This document shows positions 1-10,989 of a stretch of DNA of 64,000 bases, one piece after another. Below the pieces are notes generated by a model, which ran no database searches, was not told the origin of the DNA, and saw only the letters and a program-made list of their open reading frames with translations. Location of the stretch: the NCBI RefSeq assembly GCF_027744825.2, contig NC_071334.1:37107937-37171936 (forward strand). The letters run 5' to 3'. The translations under genes were made by a program, and so were the position numbers. Position 1 is the first letter of the stretch. Every line of letters starts with the position of its first letter. The stretch is from Synchiropus splendidus. Lineage: Eukaryota > Chordata > Actinopteri > Syngnathiformes > Callionymidae.

Positions 1-99
1 TTTATCTAAAATGCCAATAAAATATATTCATGTTTGTGGACGGAATGTGACAAAATGTGGGAAAGTTCAAGGGGTATGAATACTTTTTCAAGCCACTGT
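1..99. mobile_element. Terminal fragment of a Tc1/mariner-like DNA transposon
   Basis: The stretch ends in the phrase aagttcaaggggtatgaata followed by a CAAGCCACTGTA-type end, which I recognise from fish Tc1-like elements where a TA target site flanks the inverted repeat. Only the end lies in the window; no transposase is visible. The rest would be to the left of base 1. A similar but more diverged end occurs at 5467-5518. Confidence 0.6.
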
Positions 100-119
100 A
101 CATACATCCAAAATAGGTG

Positions 120-212
120 CTCACAAAGAAAAGCCGGAATGGTCGACCTATTGAAAAAATAATCAACTGATTCGCCTGCAACGAAAATAATCGTTAGACG
201 CCTAGTTTTGAC
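120..212. mobile_element. hAT-like terminal fragment
   Basis: The piece ...acgaaaataatcgttagacgcctag resembles the end of the element near 32790-33765 (aacgaaaataattgttagagccct) and a further scrap at 36470-36560. The family looks like fish hAT-type elements ending in TAGGGCTnnAACGATTA. No coding capacity is seen. Confidence 0.35.
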
Positions 213-769
213 TACGGTTTAAGAACCACACGGTGACACAACCAGGAAGAAATTCTAAGAAGCCTGACCTGAGGTGGACAAATTTAGAAGCGATTAATTT
301 AACTTTGGAATCTGATTTAAAGCTACTTACCTCGATGAAAAGAAGCCACGAAGGGCCTGGCGAGGAACTGAAAAATAAAAATGTTTCACTAAAAAAAATT
401 AACTTTTGTGACACGTTACTTGTAAATAAAAAGCGTAGCAGCATAATACTACACTGGTCCGAACAACGATTTACATGTTCACAGTGACTGATAGAAATGT
501 CCTACCTGCGCAACGGCACATTACAAACTAATATCATCATTGTGACTTCTAAACGCACCGCTTTGCCTAGTTTGCATGCTATGCTAACGCAGACGAAGCA
601 AGGTCAGTTTGGTAACACAACATTCATGTCCAAAGCAGACAATCGACGACGCATGGACTCATAATACAAAATAGACATGTATTTTGTTTTACAGTAACGT
701 CCTAAATATACTGCGAAAAGCATCGCTCTGCATTAAAAAGCACCCCCTTTTAATGAAAACACAACTCAC
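213..769. other. No recognisable gene; probable first intron of the left-edge gene
   Basis: Lies downstream (minus strand) of the candidate first exon ending at 770. Two overlapping open frames of about 80 codons on opposite strands (202-487) resemble no family I know and have no good splice context. Treated as intron or spacer. Confidence 0.3.
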
Positions 770-860
770 CAACCAACGCCGCCATCTTCGAAATCCTACT
801 TACGTCAAACTGAGACCGTTTATGAGCTCACACTGCGGAGGGCGCTGTTGTTACAGGAAC
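770..860 (-). CDS. Probable first exon of an unidentified minus-strand gene (only 16 coding bases)
   Basis: On the minus strand an ATG at 785-783 opens ATG GCG GCG TTG GTT G, directly followed by a consensus donor GTGAGT (769-764). It would encode M-A-A-L-V plus one base of the next codon. The ATG sits inside AAGATGGCGGC, a YY1-type element typical of TATA-less housekeeping promoters where it often overlaps the start codon. Upstream is comparatively CpG-containing and has a TGACGTAAG motif. The remaining exons would lie to the left, outside the window, so the product is unknown. The upper boundary (transcription start) is a guess. Confidence 0.4.
778..788 (-). promoter_or_regulatory. YY1-type AAGATGGCGGC element over the start codon
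   Basis: Exact AAGATGGCGGC on the minus strand. YY1 sites of this form sit just downstream of the transcription start in many vertebrate housekeeping genes and fix initiation. Here it overlaps the candidate ATG, which supports a promoter at about 790-900 reading leftwards. Confidence 0.45.
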
Positions 861-1726
861 GGACGTATTGTAAGCACAGGATTTCATTCAAAATCACACG
901 TTCTTTCATTTAAGCGTATTACCAAACGCTAAGTCCCAAAAAGAAGAACAAAAACAGAATAAAAAAACGGACTAAATGGACAGAGAAAGGCTGATTGTAG
1001 GGAGTAGTTTACAAGATTGTGCTTTTATTTTTTTTTTAAATATCACAATTTGTGTGTGCCATCTAATTGATGTGGTAAGTACCATCATATCTATTCCACC
1101 GTGTTCCTCCTGTTTATTTTCATTTCATGTTTCCATTAATATAAATATCAAATGCACATATAGAAAATCATCGAACTGCACGTTGTCATGTTTTGTGTGT
1201 TTCCTTAATGTTCCTTGAAAAAAAATTGTGGGGTAGAACAGCTCAAGACAGTTGTTCCCTTCAAAGTACCAATTATTATCATTATTTCTAATTTCCCAAA
1301 GGAACATTCACCAGGAATTAATATTACCTACCTACCTACCTATTTTTTAGAGGTCACTCCAAGGTGTGCCTTGCACTCTGCTGTTGTTAAGACTGTTTTA
1401 GGAATGCACAGAAAGACAACTACTTAAACAGTCACAGTCATCTTATTATACTGTAAATTAAATAATCAACTGATTTTATTTAAGAGAGGAAATTCCAGTA
1501 CATGTTATCACATGATAGTCCTGATTTATTTTGTGCAATCTTTTCCAGTTTGTTCCTTTGTTGTTGTTTTTTTCTCGAGAGAGAGAGAGTGTCAGGCAGC
1601 TGCACCTTCCAGAGGGTCTCCCGTCTCTTGAGCCCCTGCAATGCCACTGCTCGTCTAGGAATAGATGTTTATCAACGCACAAAGGTAAACGCAAAACCCA
1701 CCGGAAACCAATTAGTACAAATGGCT
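861..1726. other. Intergenic spacer between the left-edge promoter and the tmem79 3' end
   Basis: No coding sequence recognised. Contains a short GAGA run near 1580 and AT-rich simple sequence. Part of it may be tmem79 3' flank; several short open frames here overlap on both strands and show no family resemblance. Confidence 0.4.
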
Positions 1727-1732
1727 TTTATT
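1727..1732 (-). terminator. Candidate poly(A) signal for tmem79
   Basis: AATAAA on the minus strand about 300 bases past the tmem79 stop codon. Its position is plausible for a short 3' UTR. Another candidate lies farther on, near 1522. Confidence 0.4.
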
Positions 1733-2028
1733 CATCAAACATTCTTGACAACAGAAATGGCAACAAGAAAATCCTTTTAGGTGTTCTTTTGAGGTCAAAA
1801 CCAAATTTGGTTAAAAATATCTAAGTTAAAAGAAAAAAAGTACTCAAGAATTCCAACGTCAAACACAGGCTCTGGACTGGACCACGAGTGTTGTTCAAAA
1901 GGCTTTCTTCTCCACTGGGGCACTTGTATTTGGTATAAAAAGGACAAATCGTCATTATTTTCCACACACAATGAGTGAGTCTGTCACAAACAGGAGAAGA
2001 TGTAAAGCTCTGCAGCCAATGGAATTAA

Positions 2029-2281
2029 CTATTTCTGAAAAGCGTCTGTAGGGTGAATGTCTGGTTTGCTACTTGGGCCCTGTGTTGCGTTTCCAGACCA
2101 GTATGGGGCGGTGACCTGAGTATAGATAACGTCGCGGTAGCCAAACAAGTAGTCCCTGGGAAACAACGTGTATATGAGGTACACGTTGAGCGCCACCATG
2201 GCGAGCAGAGGGAAGACGGTCAGGCCGGAGCCGAAGCCTCGCCAGGAACTGCAATTGTACAAGCTGAGCAAGTAAATGACC
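2029..2281 (-). CDS. tmem79: tmem79 last exon: final helices and C-terminus
   Basis: Acceptor CTCCACAG before 2281; stop TAG at 2031-2029. Encodes VIYLLSLYNCSSWRGFG and LNVYLIYTLFP, the terminal helices of the family, followed by a Tyr/Pro/Ser-rich tail of about 45 residues ending FQK. Confidence 0.93.
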
Positions 2282-5200
2282 CTGTGGAGTGCAGAGGAAC
2301 TGAGATATAGTTCAAACCTCATGGATAGACTCTCAACCAAGAGCGGGTTTCATTTTCTTTGTCTATGAACTGAGATTATGGAGAGACAAACATCCTCACT
2401 AATTAAAACAATCACACTCATTATCACATACTAAGGAGTCCAAACTCACTGAACTGAGCACATACCTTACACTCTCAATTCAGTCAATTGTTCTTTAGGC
2501 CTTTGCTAGTTGTGTGTACAAAAATGTTGCACAAATGTACTGTGTAATGTACAATGTACAATGAAGAACCCCAATTCAAAACTCACCTTCCAGTGATGAA
2601 CATGACCACCAGTATGGGCACTAACTTAATCTCCTCTTGCGGCAGCATGGAGGTCATGACAAGAAGATTGAGGACATAAAGGAACAGTATCTCCAGAGAT
2701 GCTTTGACAAACATCTGCTGCTTCAATTGCGACGCCTGCAGGGTGAGGGAGGCACTGCAGAACTGACAGACTGGGCCCATCATCATTGCTGGGAGACACA
2801 AAAGGGAGGCATCTTTATCATTGGGAAAACCATCACCATAACTGTTTATACACAAAATCAGAACTCCATGTTCAGGGATGAGTCTTGGAGCCAAATAAAG
2901 GTGAGCTGAAACTCACAGTCATTTCCATAATTAAACCAATCTATGTGGCCGATTACTCAATCCACAAGTTTGTGCCTGTTCTGATCTGGTGTTTGAAGGT
3001 GGAGGTTTTGAATCAACATTGTGGAGAGTGTGGGAAGGTTACTCCATCCTCAGAACACTTTTGTAATGGTTGTGAAGAAAGCTTGTCACTGTTGATCTCA
3101 GTATTACTTCCATGAAGTAGATTGTGATCATCAGACTTTACCTATATATCATGCCTATAATAAGCACCAGATAAATTTCCAATGGCAGAAATCTGACAGT
3201 TAACATGTGATTGGTCTCGGTATTCTATGGAAAGCACTCCTTTGTGGTTAAGGTTACTATACGCATGCAAACAATGTGTTTTACTGTTTAATGTTGCAAG
3301 GCTGGTTTACTGACTACTGCTTTCAGAAGAGTAATCCAGACACCTTACATTTACTATTGTGTTCACAACCTCTGATGGGAAATTTCAAATGACAAAGAAG
3401 ATTCAGGGGTCAAGTAGCAAATGATCCAAGAGCATAGTTAAACACTTTGGTTCCAGACATCTGCTCTCCGTGGGGTCGAAAAGATTAAATTGCACTTAAT
3501 GAGAATGTGAATTTAGTAGTGTACAGTTAACAGTGATTGGTGATCAATACGCTCTACAATTCATAAACATATGCTGTTAAATGTAACATCATAGCATTTA
3601 TTTATTGCAAGAAGTTTGACAAACTCTGGTAAAGCCTATATTACTGAGGTGTTTGGCATTCATTTTGCTGACTGTTGTTGATTCAAGACGAAAGGGTGAT
3701 GACACATATAATGGGTTTGTTGATATAAAGTGAGGTTTACATCCATATAAGTGCAGCAAAATTCAATTTATTTCAAAATTATTGTCCGTTGAAAGGCAGA
3801 ACCCAATATTGTACTCGGGGCTGGAACTGTTTCAAGGTTTGCTGTTTGGAATTAAAAACAATGTGAAATGTTTGCTATTAAAAACTGATTTCATCTTGAT
3901 TTTAAATGTATTTACTTTTGAACTATTTATGGACGTCTCATGTATAGAATGTATAGTTTTCTGCCTGATGTGGACATATGCTGTGGAATGCATGGCTGGT
4001 TTACGGAAGTTGTAGCTCTTATAATAGTTTAAACCCTTCAGACTTCATAACCCCTCAGGTAGCTCTCCTCCTTATTAATGGTGCTACAGTGACCATAACT
4101 GAAACGGATGTCCATTTGAGGGGCTTTAAATAATAATAGTAATAGTAATAGTAATAACAATTTCCCTCTTTCTTCTTTTCCTTTCAGCTTCTCCCTTCAG
4201 GGATCGCCACAGCAGATCATCTTCCTCCATCTCACCCTGTCCTCTGCCTCCTATTCTCTCAAACCAATAAACTTCATGTCCTCCTTCACCAAGTCCATAA
4301 ATCTCCTCTTTGGCCTTTCACTCGACCTTCTACCTGGCAGTTCCGACCTCAAAATCTTCCAACCAATGTTGTCGCTATCTGTACATGTCCCAACCATCTC
4401 AATCTAGCCTCCCTGACTTTGTCTCCTAGACACCTGACATGTGCTGTCTCTCTGATATTCTCCTTCCTGATCCTATGCATCCTAGTCACTCCCAGAGAGA
4501 GCCTCATCATCTTCATCTCTGCTACCTCCAGTTCTGCCTCCAGTTTTTTTCTCAGTGCCACTGTTTCCAAACCACACAACATTGCTGGCCTGGCCACCAT
4601 TTTGCATACTTTCCCTTTTACTTTTCTCCAATTATTCCATCCTGCCTGCACCTGCTCCCTCAGCTCTTTCTCACACTCTCCATTGCCCTGGACAGTTGAG
4701 CCTAAGTACTTAAAATCCTACACCTTTATCTCTGCATCCTGTAATTTCACCTGTCCACTTGGGTCCCTCTCATTCGACACATGTATTCCATCTTACTACT
4801 TGCTAACCTTCATTCATCTCCTTTCTAAGGCAAACCTCCTCCTCTCTAGCTTATCTTCCACTTGCTCCCTGCTCTCACCACGGATAACAATGTCATCTCC
4901 AAACATCATCGTCCAAAGGGCTTCTTGTCTAACCTCATCTGTCAACCTGTCCCTCACCATTGCAAACAAGAAGGGGCTCAGAGCTGAGCATTGGTGCAGT
5001 CCCACCTCGAGCTTGTACTCCTCGGTTACACCTGGAGCACACCTCACCACTGTCTCACACCTGGCATACATGTCCTGCACCACTCCAGCATACTTCTCTG
5101 CCACACCAGACTTCCTAATACAATACCACAACTCTTCTCTTGGCACTCTGCCGTACACTTTCACCAGCTCCACAAAGGCACAATGGAGCTCCTTCTGACC

Positions 5201-5748
5201 TTCTCTGTACTTCTTAATGAACATCCTCAAAGCAAACACTGCATTTGCGGTGCTCTTTTTTGGCATGAAGCTTAACTGTGGCTCACATATGCTCAACCTC
5301 TGCCCTTAGTCTATTTTCGACTAGTCTTTCCCACAACTTCATCGTATGGCTCATCAACTTTATCCCTCTATAGTTGCCACAACATTGGACATCTCCCTTG
5401 TTCTTGAAGATGGGCACCAGCACACTTCTCCTCCATTCCTCAGGAATCCTCTCACTCACAAAGACCATGTTAAATGAAAATATGTAAAGGGGCTTGAATA
5501 CTTTAATACTCACTGTATAAGTGAAAACCATTCAGTAATATATGTGCTAGGTTTCACTGACCACTTTAAACATGTGTGGCATTCAGTAGTGTGAGTGAGA
5601 GGCCAAATGATTTCAGCAGCGAGAATGCAAGGTAAGTTTTGAATCATGTCCTACAGTTAGGACAAATACTATAATTAAACAACCTGAAAAAATAAATAAA
5701 TTAATTAATAAAAAAAATATATATATACTTCTCAATAAGATATGATAA

Positions 5749-5779
<31 letters not shown>

Positions 5780-8700
5780 CAATATATATATATGTTGTTT
5801 ATATTGATGCCCATTTTGTTATTCAAGCTTGGATGTTGCGTTTATTCTATTTGGAATTATGTTGTTTTGGTTCTTGTTTCTCGCAACTGTTGTGATTTCT
5901 ACATTGTTTGCTAACAAGAAAAAATCACAAGCGTGGCATCATCAGTAGGGGCTTGACTCATAATTATTCTCATATGACGCCAAGGTGAGCTGCACTTATG
6001 TCAAGACCGGGGCATACTACTTCATGGTTGGGAAGTGGAATCAAGTTCATTTGGCCTCAAACATGTTTAAAAGGCATTATTGTAACTCCTACATTATCTA
6101 GTATGGAAGGACATTACCTACCTCGAAGTTTCCTGCAACAAAGTGATCTCTCACTGTTCATTCTGTACATGGTTCCCAGCGGTTTGGGAATCCGAACCCT
6201 CAGTTTGTAGTTTGTGTGCTTGGGTTGTGAATCCGTTCCCTCTGCTTATTTATTTATTTATTTTTGCCACCCTACACCTGGGGGACTCCCTAAAATGAGT
6301 AACATTTTTATTAGCAGTCAGTGGGGCAGAATTGTGGGTTTGGCTGTAATTTTGTGAGGCCCTTCTGAGTACATGACACAAGAGAGGAGGAGTGTCTCCA
6401 AATATATTTGACTATTGACCATGTCTCATGATGTATGAAGCTAATTTGATGAAATACTACTGATGGTACACATTTTTATGAAACTTACCGAGGAGTGCCA
6501 CTACATTTTTTTTTGATTGAATCATGTTTCTAGATGACAATACAAAGGTTGACCTGTAACTGCATGTTCTGGTGTCTGGCAGCATGAATGCGACGGAAAC
6601 TGTAGGAGGACTAGTGAACCTAAGTTTTTGGCAGAAAAAGACAAAGAAGAACAGAAGAATAATTGCTCCTTGCAGAGCATTCACACTAATCATTTTACTG
6701 CCTGGCAACAATAAGGGGTGTTTTTGCAGACACTCACCAAGCAGGATGGGCAGGGAGGCCACCAAGCAGCAGCAGAGAGTGAACGTCATGCGTCCACGCA
6801 AATCTGGAAAGTCGGGCAGTTGCACAGGGACGTAAAAATAGAGTCCATAGATGATTCCGGCAGCACACAGCAGCGAAGCCAACACTGACAGGAAAGCAGG
6901 AACTTTGCTGCTCTCCCAGCATTTACACCTGCAACAGCATCCTTCTCCAGAGACCTCCCCCACCACCACCTGAGTATCTTCTCCAGCCTCAGCACCCCTC
7001 ACTGACAGCTCCATGCTCTCAAGAGGTTGCCATATCAGAAGACAGTCCTCATTGACAGTTGCATTCAGATGAGTGGTTTCTGGATTCCAACTCGGCACTT
7101 GCATGCCATTGGGAACGTCTCCTTGTGAGACTGAGGTTGGAAGACTATTTTCCATGGTACTTTCTAAATTGTCTGCTGTGATGATGGGACTGGTAACTTC
7201 TGGCTCTTCTCCTTGACTGTCGATATATGACCCCTCTGGGGGGTCATTTTGGTGTTCCACGTGGCAGCCTGGGCAAATTAAAATGAAGAGTGTTAGAATA
7301 TTGATGAACTGACATAAAGGTTTTATTTGTGTGTGGACACACAGAGGGTGGCCGCGAGTTTCTTCTCAAAATCAACATAAATGTCAAGGCAACAATACAT
7401 ACAACTCAAACATGGAAGGGCAGGATACACTAAGGGTGTTGTCACATTAGGGCCACTTCATCTGTGGCGTGCTCTCAGTTCAGGAGCACAACTACTGCCC
7501 CCTCCCATGGCCCCCGTGGTCATATTGTCCCGGACTAGCACATCTGACACCTACGTCATCACGTTGAATGCTGTCATAGCACCACCATGCGACGTCATCA
7601 TTGAGTGACTTGTTGTTTGTACACAACTGTCAGTAGTGCAATAGAGAGTCACCTCATGTGTGATACTGACAGGGGAATAAGGTGAGCAAGCTGAACATAC
7701 ACTCATGTCAAACTCTGCACCTCCTCACCAAACAAACATGAACCCTTCACCACTGCTGTGTTGATGTAGTTGCTGTCAAAGGGTCACTTAATATAAACGT
7801 GTTGGCTACGTCACGGTTTACGTCCTGCGTTCAATGCATGACTGCTCTCGCAATCTGTGCATGTGCCACTAATCATGCCATCAGTCATGCCAGTATGGTA
7901 CACCTCATCCAACCATGTTGTTCTGAGGAAGCAAGCCACACTCGCTGATAGAATCCAGGCTTTGAGCTTAAGCACAGCATATTTACCCTGGTGTGACCAT
8001 GCGTTAAGAAATGGGGGTCTGCGTAGGAACTTACCATCATCTCTGTCTGCACGTAGGTATCTGTTGCAGGCTAGCTGCAAAGTCATCCCCACCATCATAC
8101 TGTCTTTATTGGACCTCGTAAGACAATTGGCACAATTGCCTTTTTACTTAAAGCATGACCAGTGTTATCCCACAACATGGAAAGATGGTTAATTCTGAAC
8201 ACTCAAATCATGATCGATCAATATCCAAAGCCGAGGAATCGGTATCAGAAATATAAAAGACGCATCGGTGCATCCGTAGTCCTTAGTCAGTAAATTGTTA
8301 AGAGACAGGACAGCAGACAGATGGCTCAATTTAACCCATAAATGAAACTGGCAGAGCAGTCTGTCAGACACGACCGGGTTCTACGAGAGATGTGAAACAT
8401 TGTATTTCTCATCTTGACACTTAGTTAACTCGATGGTAGTGTGTCCAACATATGTAATAGAATGAAAATGTATGTATCGTGATACATTATCATTATCGCT
8501 GCAAAGGCCAACATTTATTATGATTTATTTTTTTTGTCCATATCGCCCACCCCTACTGCCTACACTGGCAGAGCTATTTTCTGACCTGAGTTTGTCTGAG
8601 AGGAAAAAATGGACTGGTGACATTTCTTCATTTTCTTTCGGCTTCTCCCTTGAGGGGTCACCACAGCCGATCATCTTCCTCCAGCTCACCCTGTCCTACG

Positions 8701-9606
8701 CTTCCTCTTCTCTCAAACCTACAAACTTCATGTCCTCCTTCACCACCTCCATACATCTCCTCTTTGGCCTTCCTCTTGACCTTCTGCCTGGCACTTCCAA
8801 CCTCAACATCTTCCTACCAATGTACCGGCTGTCTCTCCTCTGTACATGTCCAAACCATCTCAATCTAGCCTCTCTGACTTTGTCTCCTAAACACCTGATA
8901 TACTTGTTCCTGATCTTATCCATCCTGGTCACTCCCAGAGAGAACAGCATCAAATCAAAAAGATCCAGGGACTTAAAGCACAGGAGGTTCCATGTTTTTT
9001 TTTTTTAGAGGAAATGGAGTGAGAATATGCTCTACTTCACAGAGGTATGATGGCTCAGCAGAGGAACTGTTTTTTTTTTTTTAGTTGAGAGAAGAAGTTA
9101 AAGCAGGGGTCCAACTCATCATGAGGACAGGTCTTTGAAGACTGTTCATTGTCAGTCTGGTCCTGCTCGTTTCAGCTGACACATGATTGGCAAAACTGTG
9201 TGTGCTTGATCAGTTGGAACAAAAACCTGCACCACCCTAGCCCTTTGAGGACCCGTTTGCCCACCACTTAGTTAAAGCCCTCATGGAGGTTCAGGGGGCT
9301 GTTCCTGTGCAAAGTGATCCCACATGTCTACTCACGGTTCTGCTGATCCAGCATCAGTGGAGGCCCAAGGGAGTGCTGGGAGACAGACTGAGAAGATGAG
9401 TACAGCTCCTCTACCGAAGACTCTGGACTGTCGGACACATGCGCCATGCAGATCTGAGTTTCCATGTCAAGGAATGGTGAGAAGGAGAGTCTGGCTGGGT
9501 CGATGTCCTGGAGCTGGTTGATGATGTCACTGATGGACTCCTTCATGCTGTTGAGTTCCTCCTCTGTGTTCTGACTGTCTCTATTCTGAAGCCTGGAGGT
9601 GGTCAT
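2029..9606 (-). CDS. tmem79: tmem79 (mattrin-like multi-pass membrane protein), complete coding model
   Basis: Four exons join in phase: 9606-9336, 7268-6738, 2788-2587 and 2281-2029 (1257 nt, 418 residues plus stop). The C-terminal half aligns by eye with mammalian TMEM79: a Cys cluster (about 201-207), TM1 (about 214-236), TM2 (about 251-275), then LPQEEIKLVPIL matching the family's [12 protein letters not shown], then RGFGSGLTVFPLLAM matching RGFGYGLTFLPLLSM. Mammalian TMEM79 is about 394 residues, an integral membrane protein of the secretory pathway/lamellar granules linked to skin barrier function. Residues 1-200 are acidic, Ser-rich and probably disordered, as in the family, and are the least certain part. 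The unspliced exon could be misread as starting with GTG at 7260, but phase and acceptor show it continues from the exon at 9336. Introns carry LINE, Tc1 and hAT debris. Confidence 0.9.
2587..2788 (-). CDS. tmem79: tmem79 third coding exon: middle membrane helices
   Basis: Acceptor GTCTCCCAG before 2788; donor GTGAGT (2586-2581). Encodes residues 268-335, including ILFLYVLNLLVM and MLPQEEIKLVP, which align without gaps to the mammalian [24 protein letters not shown] segment. Confidence 0.93.
2789..4127. other. tmem79 intron sequence without recognised elements
   Basis: First part of the intron between the third and second coding exons. AT-rich, no convincing coding or repeat match by eye. 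Confidence 0.5.
4128..5466 (-). mobile_element. 5'-truncated RTE-like LINE (reverse transcriptase pseudogene)
   Basis: On the minus strand, pieces of one reverse transcriptase can be followed: PEEWRRSVLVPIFKNKGD and GNYRGIKLMSHTMKLWERLV (5460-5290), a palm region with ELHCAFVELVKVYGRVPREE and MMFGDDIVI (5240-4820), and the LINE C-terminal region SLGVTRM...RLRWLGHVQ (4560-4350). The catalytic box reads FGDD instead of FADD, and QGSALSP reads QCSALSP, so it is dead. The 3' end runs into an (ATT/ACT)n tract at 4128-4160, the short-repeat tail expected of RTE-type LINEs. Lies in a tmem79 intron in sense orientation. Confidence 0.85.
5467..5518. mobile_element. Tc1-like terminal scrap abutting the LINE
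   Basis: The string aaggggcttgaatacttt followed by ...CACTGTA resembles the transposon end at 1-99. It starts where LINE homology stops, suggesting one element inserted beside or into the other. Confidence 0.4.
5686..5796. repeat. AT-rich microsatellite, (TA)n
   Basis: Two (TA)n runs (about 5750-5776 and 5782-5794) in an A/T-only surround, with imperfect copies on the left. Confidence 0.9.
5797..6737. other. Rest of tmem79 intron
   Basis: Contains a (TTTA)n tract at about 6246-6266. No coding exon or known element recognised. Confidence 0.4.
6738..7268 (-). CDS. tmem79: tmem79 second coding exon: disordered tail, Cys cluster, TM1 and most of TM2
   Basis: Acceptor TTTGCCCAG before 7268, donor GTGAGT after 6738. 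Encodes residues 91-268. The motif GCCCRCKCWE directly precedes the first membrane helix, corresponding to a Cys/Gly-rich cluster at the same place in mammals (possible palmitoylation or metal-binding site). The helix ends in YVPVQLPDFP, matching the mammalian FLPFDVPRLP loop. Confidence 0.93.
7269..8138. other. tmem79 intron, no recognised element
   Basis: Non-coding by eye; open frames at 7811-8192 overlap on both strands and have no family resemblance. The right part (about 7900-8138) may belong to the hAT-type element whose end is at 8278. Confidence 0.35.
8139..8278. mobile_element. Right-end fragment of a non-autonomous hAT-like element
   Basis: Homologous to 38745-38881: both contain gttatcccacaaca, ggaaagatggtta, and end in gcatcggtgcatcc. 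The terminal repeat reads GCATCGGTGCATCCGTA here against GCATCGGTGCATCCCTA in the more complete copy at 37339-38881. Confidence 0.7.
8625..8945 (-). mobile_element. 3'-end fragment of the same RTE-like LINE family
   Basis: Minus-strand frame gives FSLGVTRMDKIRNKYI, DKVREARLRWFGHVQRRDS and RRSRGRPKRRCMEVVKEDM, the C-terminal part of the LINE protein also seen at 4350-4560. Only about 320 bases remain. Confidence 0.85.
9104..9266. mobile_element. Small inverted-repeat element (CAGGGGTCCAAC family)
   Basis: Begins CAGGGGTCCAACTCAT and ends near GTTTGCCCACC. Internally it shares gaacaaaaacctgcac and agcccttt with the better-preserved copy at 10160-10305. Common fish non-autonomous DNA element type. 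Confidence 0.55.
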
Positions 9607-9624
9607 AGTCCCAAATATGATGGC
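9336..9624 (-). CDS. tmem79: tmem79 first coding exon
   Basis: Acceptor ...TTTTTTAAG at 9625 and donor GTGAGT at 9335-9330. The ATG is at 9606-9604, with 18 bases of 5' UTR in the exon, so a further non-coding 5' exon exists upstream. It encodes residues 1-90 plus one base, an acidic, Ser-rich tail with a short heptad-like stretch (about 12-35). I do not recognise this segment in mammalian TMEM79; it is linked by correct splice phase only. Confidence 0.7.
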
Positions 9625-10159
9625 CTTAAAAAACACAAATGATGAACATGATGTCAAACAAAGTAGCTGCATTGAGTGAACACATTATTTTGGGGTCATA
9701 AAATGTTTCTGCCAGACATTTGCATGTTTATCTAGGTGGAGTTTGGGTACAATCCCACAGCGTTCACCACTAACCATCACCTTGAGTGAGCCTATTTTAG
9801 TTTGGGGCATGTTGCGGTTTAAAAATAATATGATGGAAAGAGGGAAAAGAAACCACCCGAAAAGAAACACGAGATGACCAAAAGTCAGCATTTACACAGC
9901 CATTTTAAACCTGTAATTGGACAGTTGGGAAACTCATTTTGAATCACTTTTAGTTTAAAGTTGAGAGAGAGTTGAGAAGTGGTGAGCAAGCTTCACTTCC
10001 ATGTGTTGATAAATGACCTACTTCTTTCGAGAAGCCGGCCAGAGCAGGTACCAATTTAGAACTATTTGGAAAATCCCCTTTTCAATTATTATGGTTATTT
10101 GAGCTTGAATATGTGCAAATATATATCACAAATAGATGTTTACTGGAGCATCTACAACA
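9625..10159. other. Sequence upstream of the tmem79 first coding exon
   Basis: Must be 5' intron of tmem79, since the first coding exon starts at a splice acceptor. No element recognised. Confidence 0.4.
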
Positions 10160-10305
10160 CAGGGGTCAAACTGAATCCCAAGGGGCACACAGTTCAACCA
10201 ATCAGGTGTCTGAAGGCTATAATCAGTTTATCTGTTGCAGCTCGTTTGGTTCGAACAAAAACCTGCACCCACATTGCCCTTTTGAGATTCAGTTGGACAC
10301 CCCTG
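10160..10305. mobile_element. MITE-like element with CAGGGGT...ACCCCTG inverted ends
   Basis: Left end CAGGGGTCAAACTGAATCC and right end (reversed) CAGGGGTGTCCAACTGAATC match over about 18 bases allowing a two-base gap. Length 146 bases, no coding. Internal sequence shared with 9104-9266. Confidence 0.7.
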
Positions 10306-10536
10306 ATCTGGAAACACTATATAATCAAACTCCTGATCAAGACAGGTACTTACTTACCACAGGACAAATAATGGCTATCATTTCTTTTCTTATCTAATAT
10401 TAGACCCACACTGAGACAAATGTACAGTCCAAAAATTGTGGAACTCAAAATGAAACTTAATTTCTCTGACAGACAGTAACATACAACTGGCAACAAAACA
10501 CATCATACTCCTCATAATAATGACCCAGTTATTAAA

Positions 10537-10735
10537 TGGGCGACATAGCTCAAATAGTAGAGTGGTCTCCCAGTAACTTAGAGGTGTCCAGTTGAATCCC
10601 TGCTCCTGCGTCTGTTCCTGAGCAAGACACTTAACTCTGGTTTGCTCCTGACTGTTCAGTAGGCAGCCTGTGAATGGGTGAGTTGGTGTAAAGCTCTTTG
10701 GTTGGCAGATGAGCATGAAAAGCACCATATTAAGT
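10537..10735 (+). mobile_element. tRNA-derived SINE
   Basis: A tRNA-like head carries an A-box-like TAGCTCAAATAGTAGAGTGG and, about 40 bases on, a B-box-like GTTGAATCCC. It is followed by a body with gagcaagacacttaac and gtaaagctctttgg, familiar from fish SINEs. RNA polymerase III promoter boxes are degenerate, so it is unlikely to be active. Confidence 0.7.
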
Positions 10736-10989
10736 GCTCAGAGTTGTGAGCTCAAGAGAAAAATGTGTTAGCATTGTGCATCTTCCAAACATAATTGTAT
10801 CAGCACAAAAGAGCCATTTATTTTTCAGTTTTAATCCTTATCATGCAGCTCTCCAGGCAGGATCAAGTCCTCACAAACATGATAAATGCAGAGCAGTTAA
10901 GGGTTTGATCGCAGTCTGCACAACATTATTCAAAAACTTCGCAAACTCCCAGAACACTATGGCGTGCAGCCGCAACTGTGGGAGACTAC
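10736..10989. other. Unassigned spacer between SINE and hAT scrap
   Basis: Nothing recognised; probably part of degraded DNA-transposon sequence. Confidence 0.3.

Noticed and set aside
7258..7260. GTG at the start of the open frame as the tmem79 start
   Set aside because: It is not an ATG; the frame continues upstream to a splice acceptor at 7269 and joins the exon at 9336 in phase.
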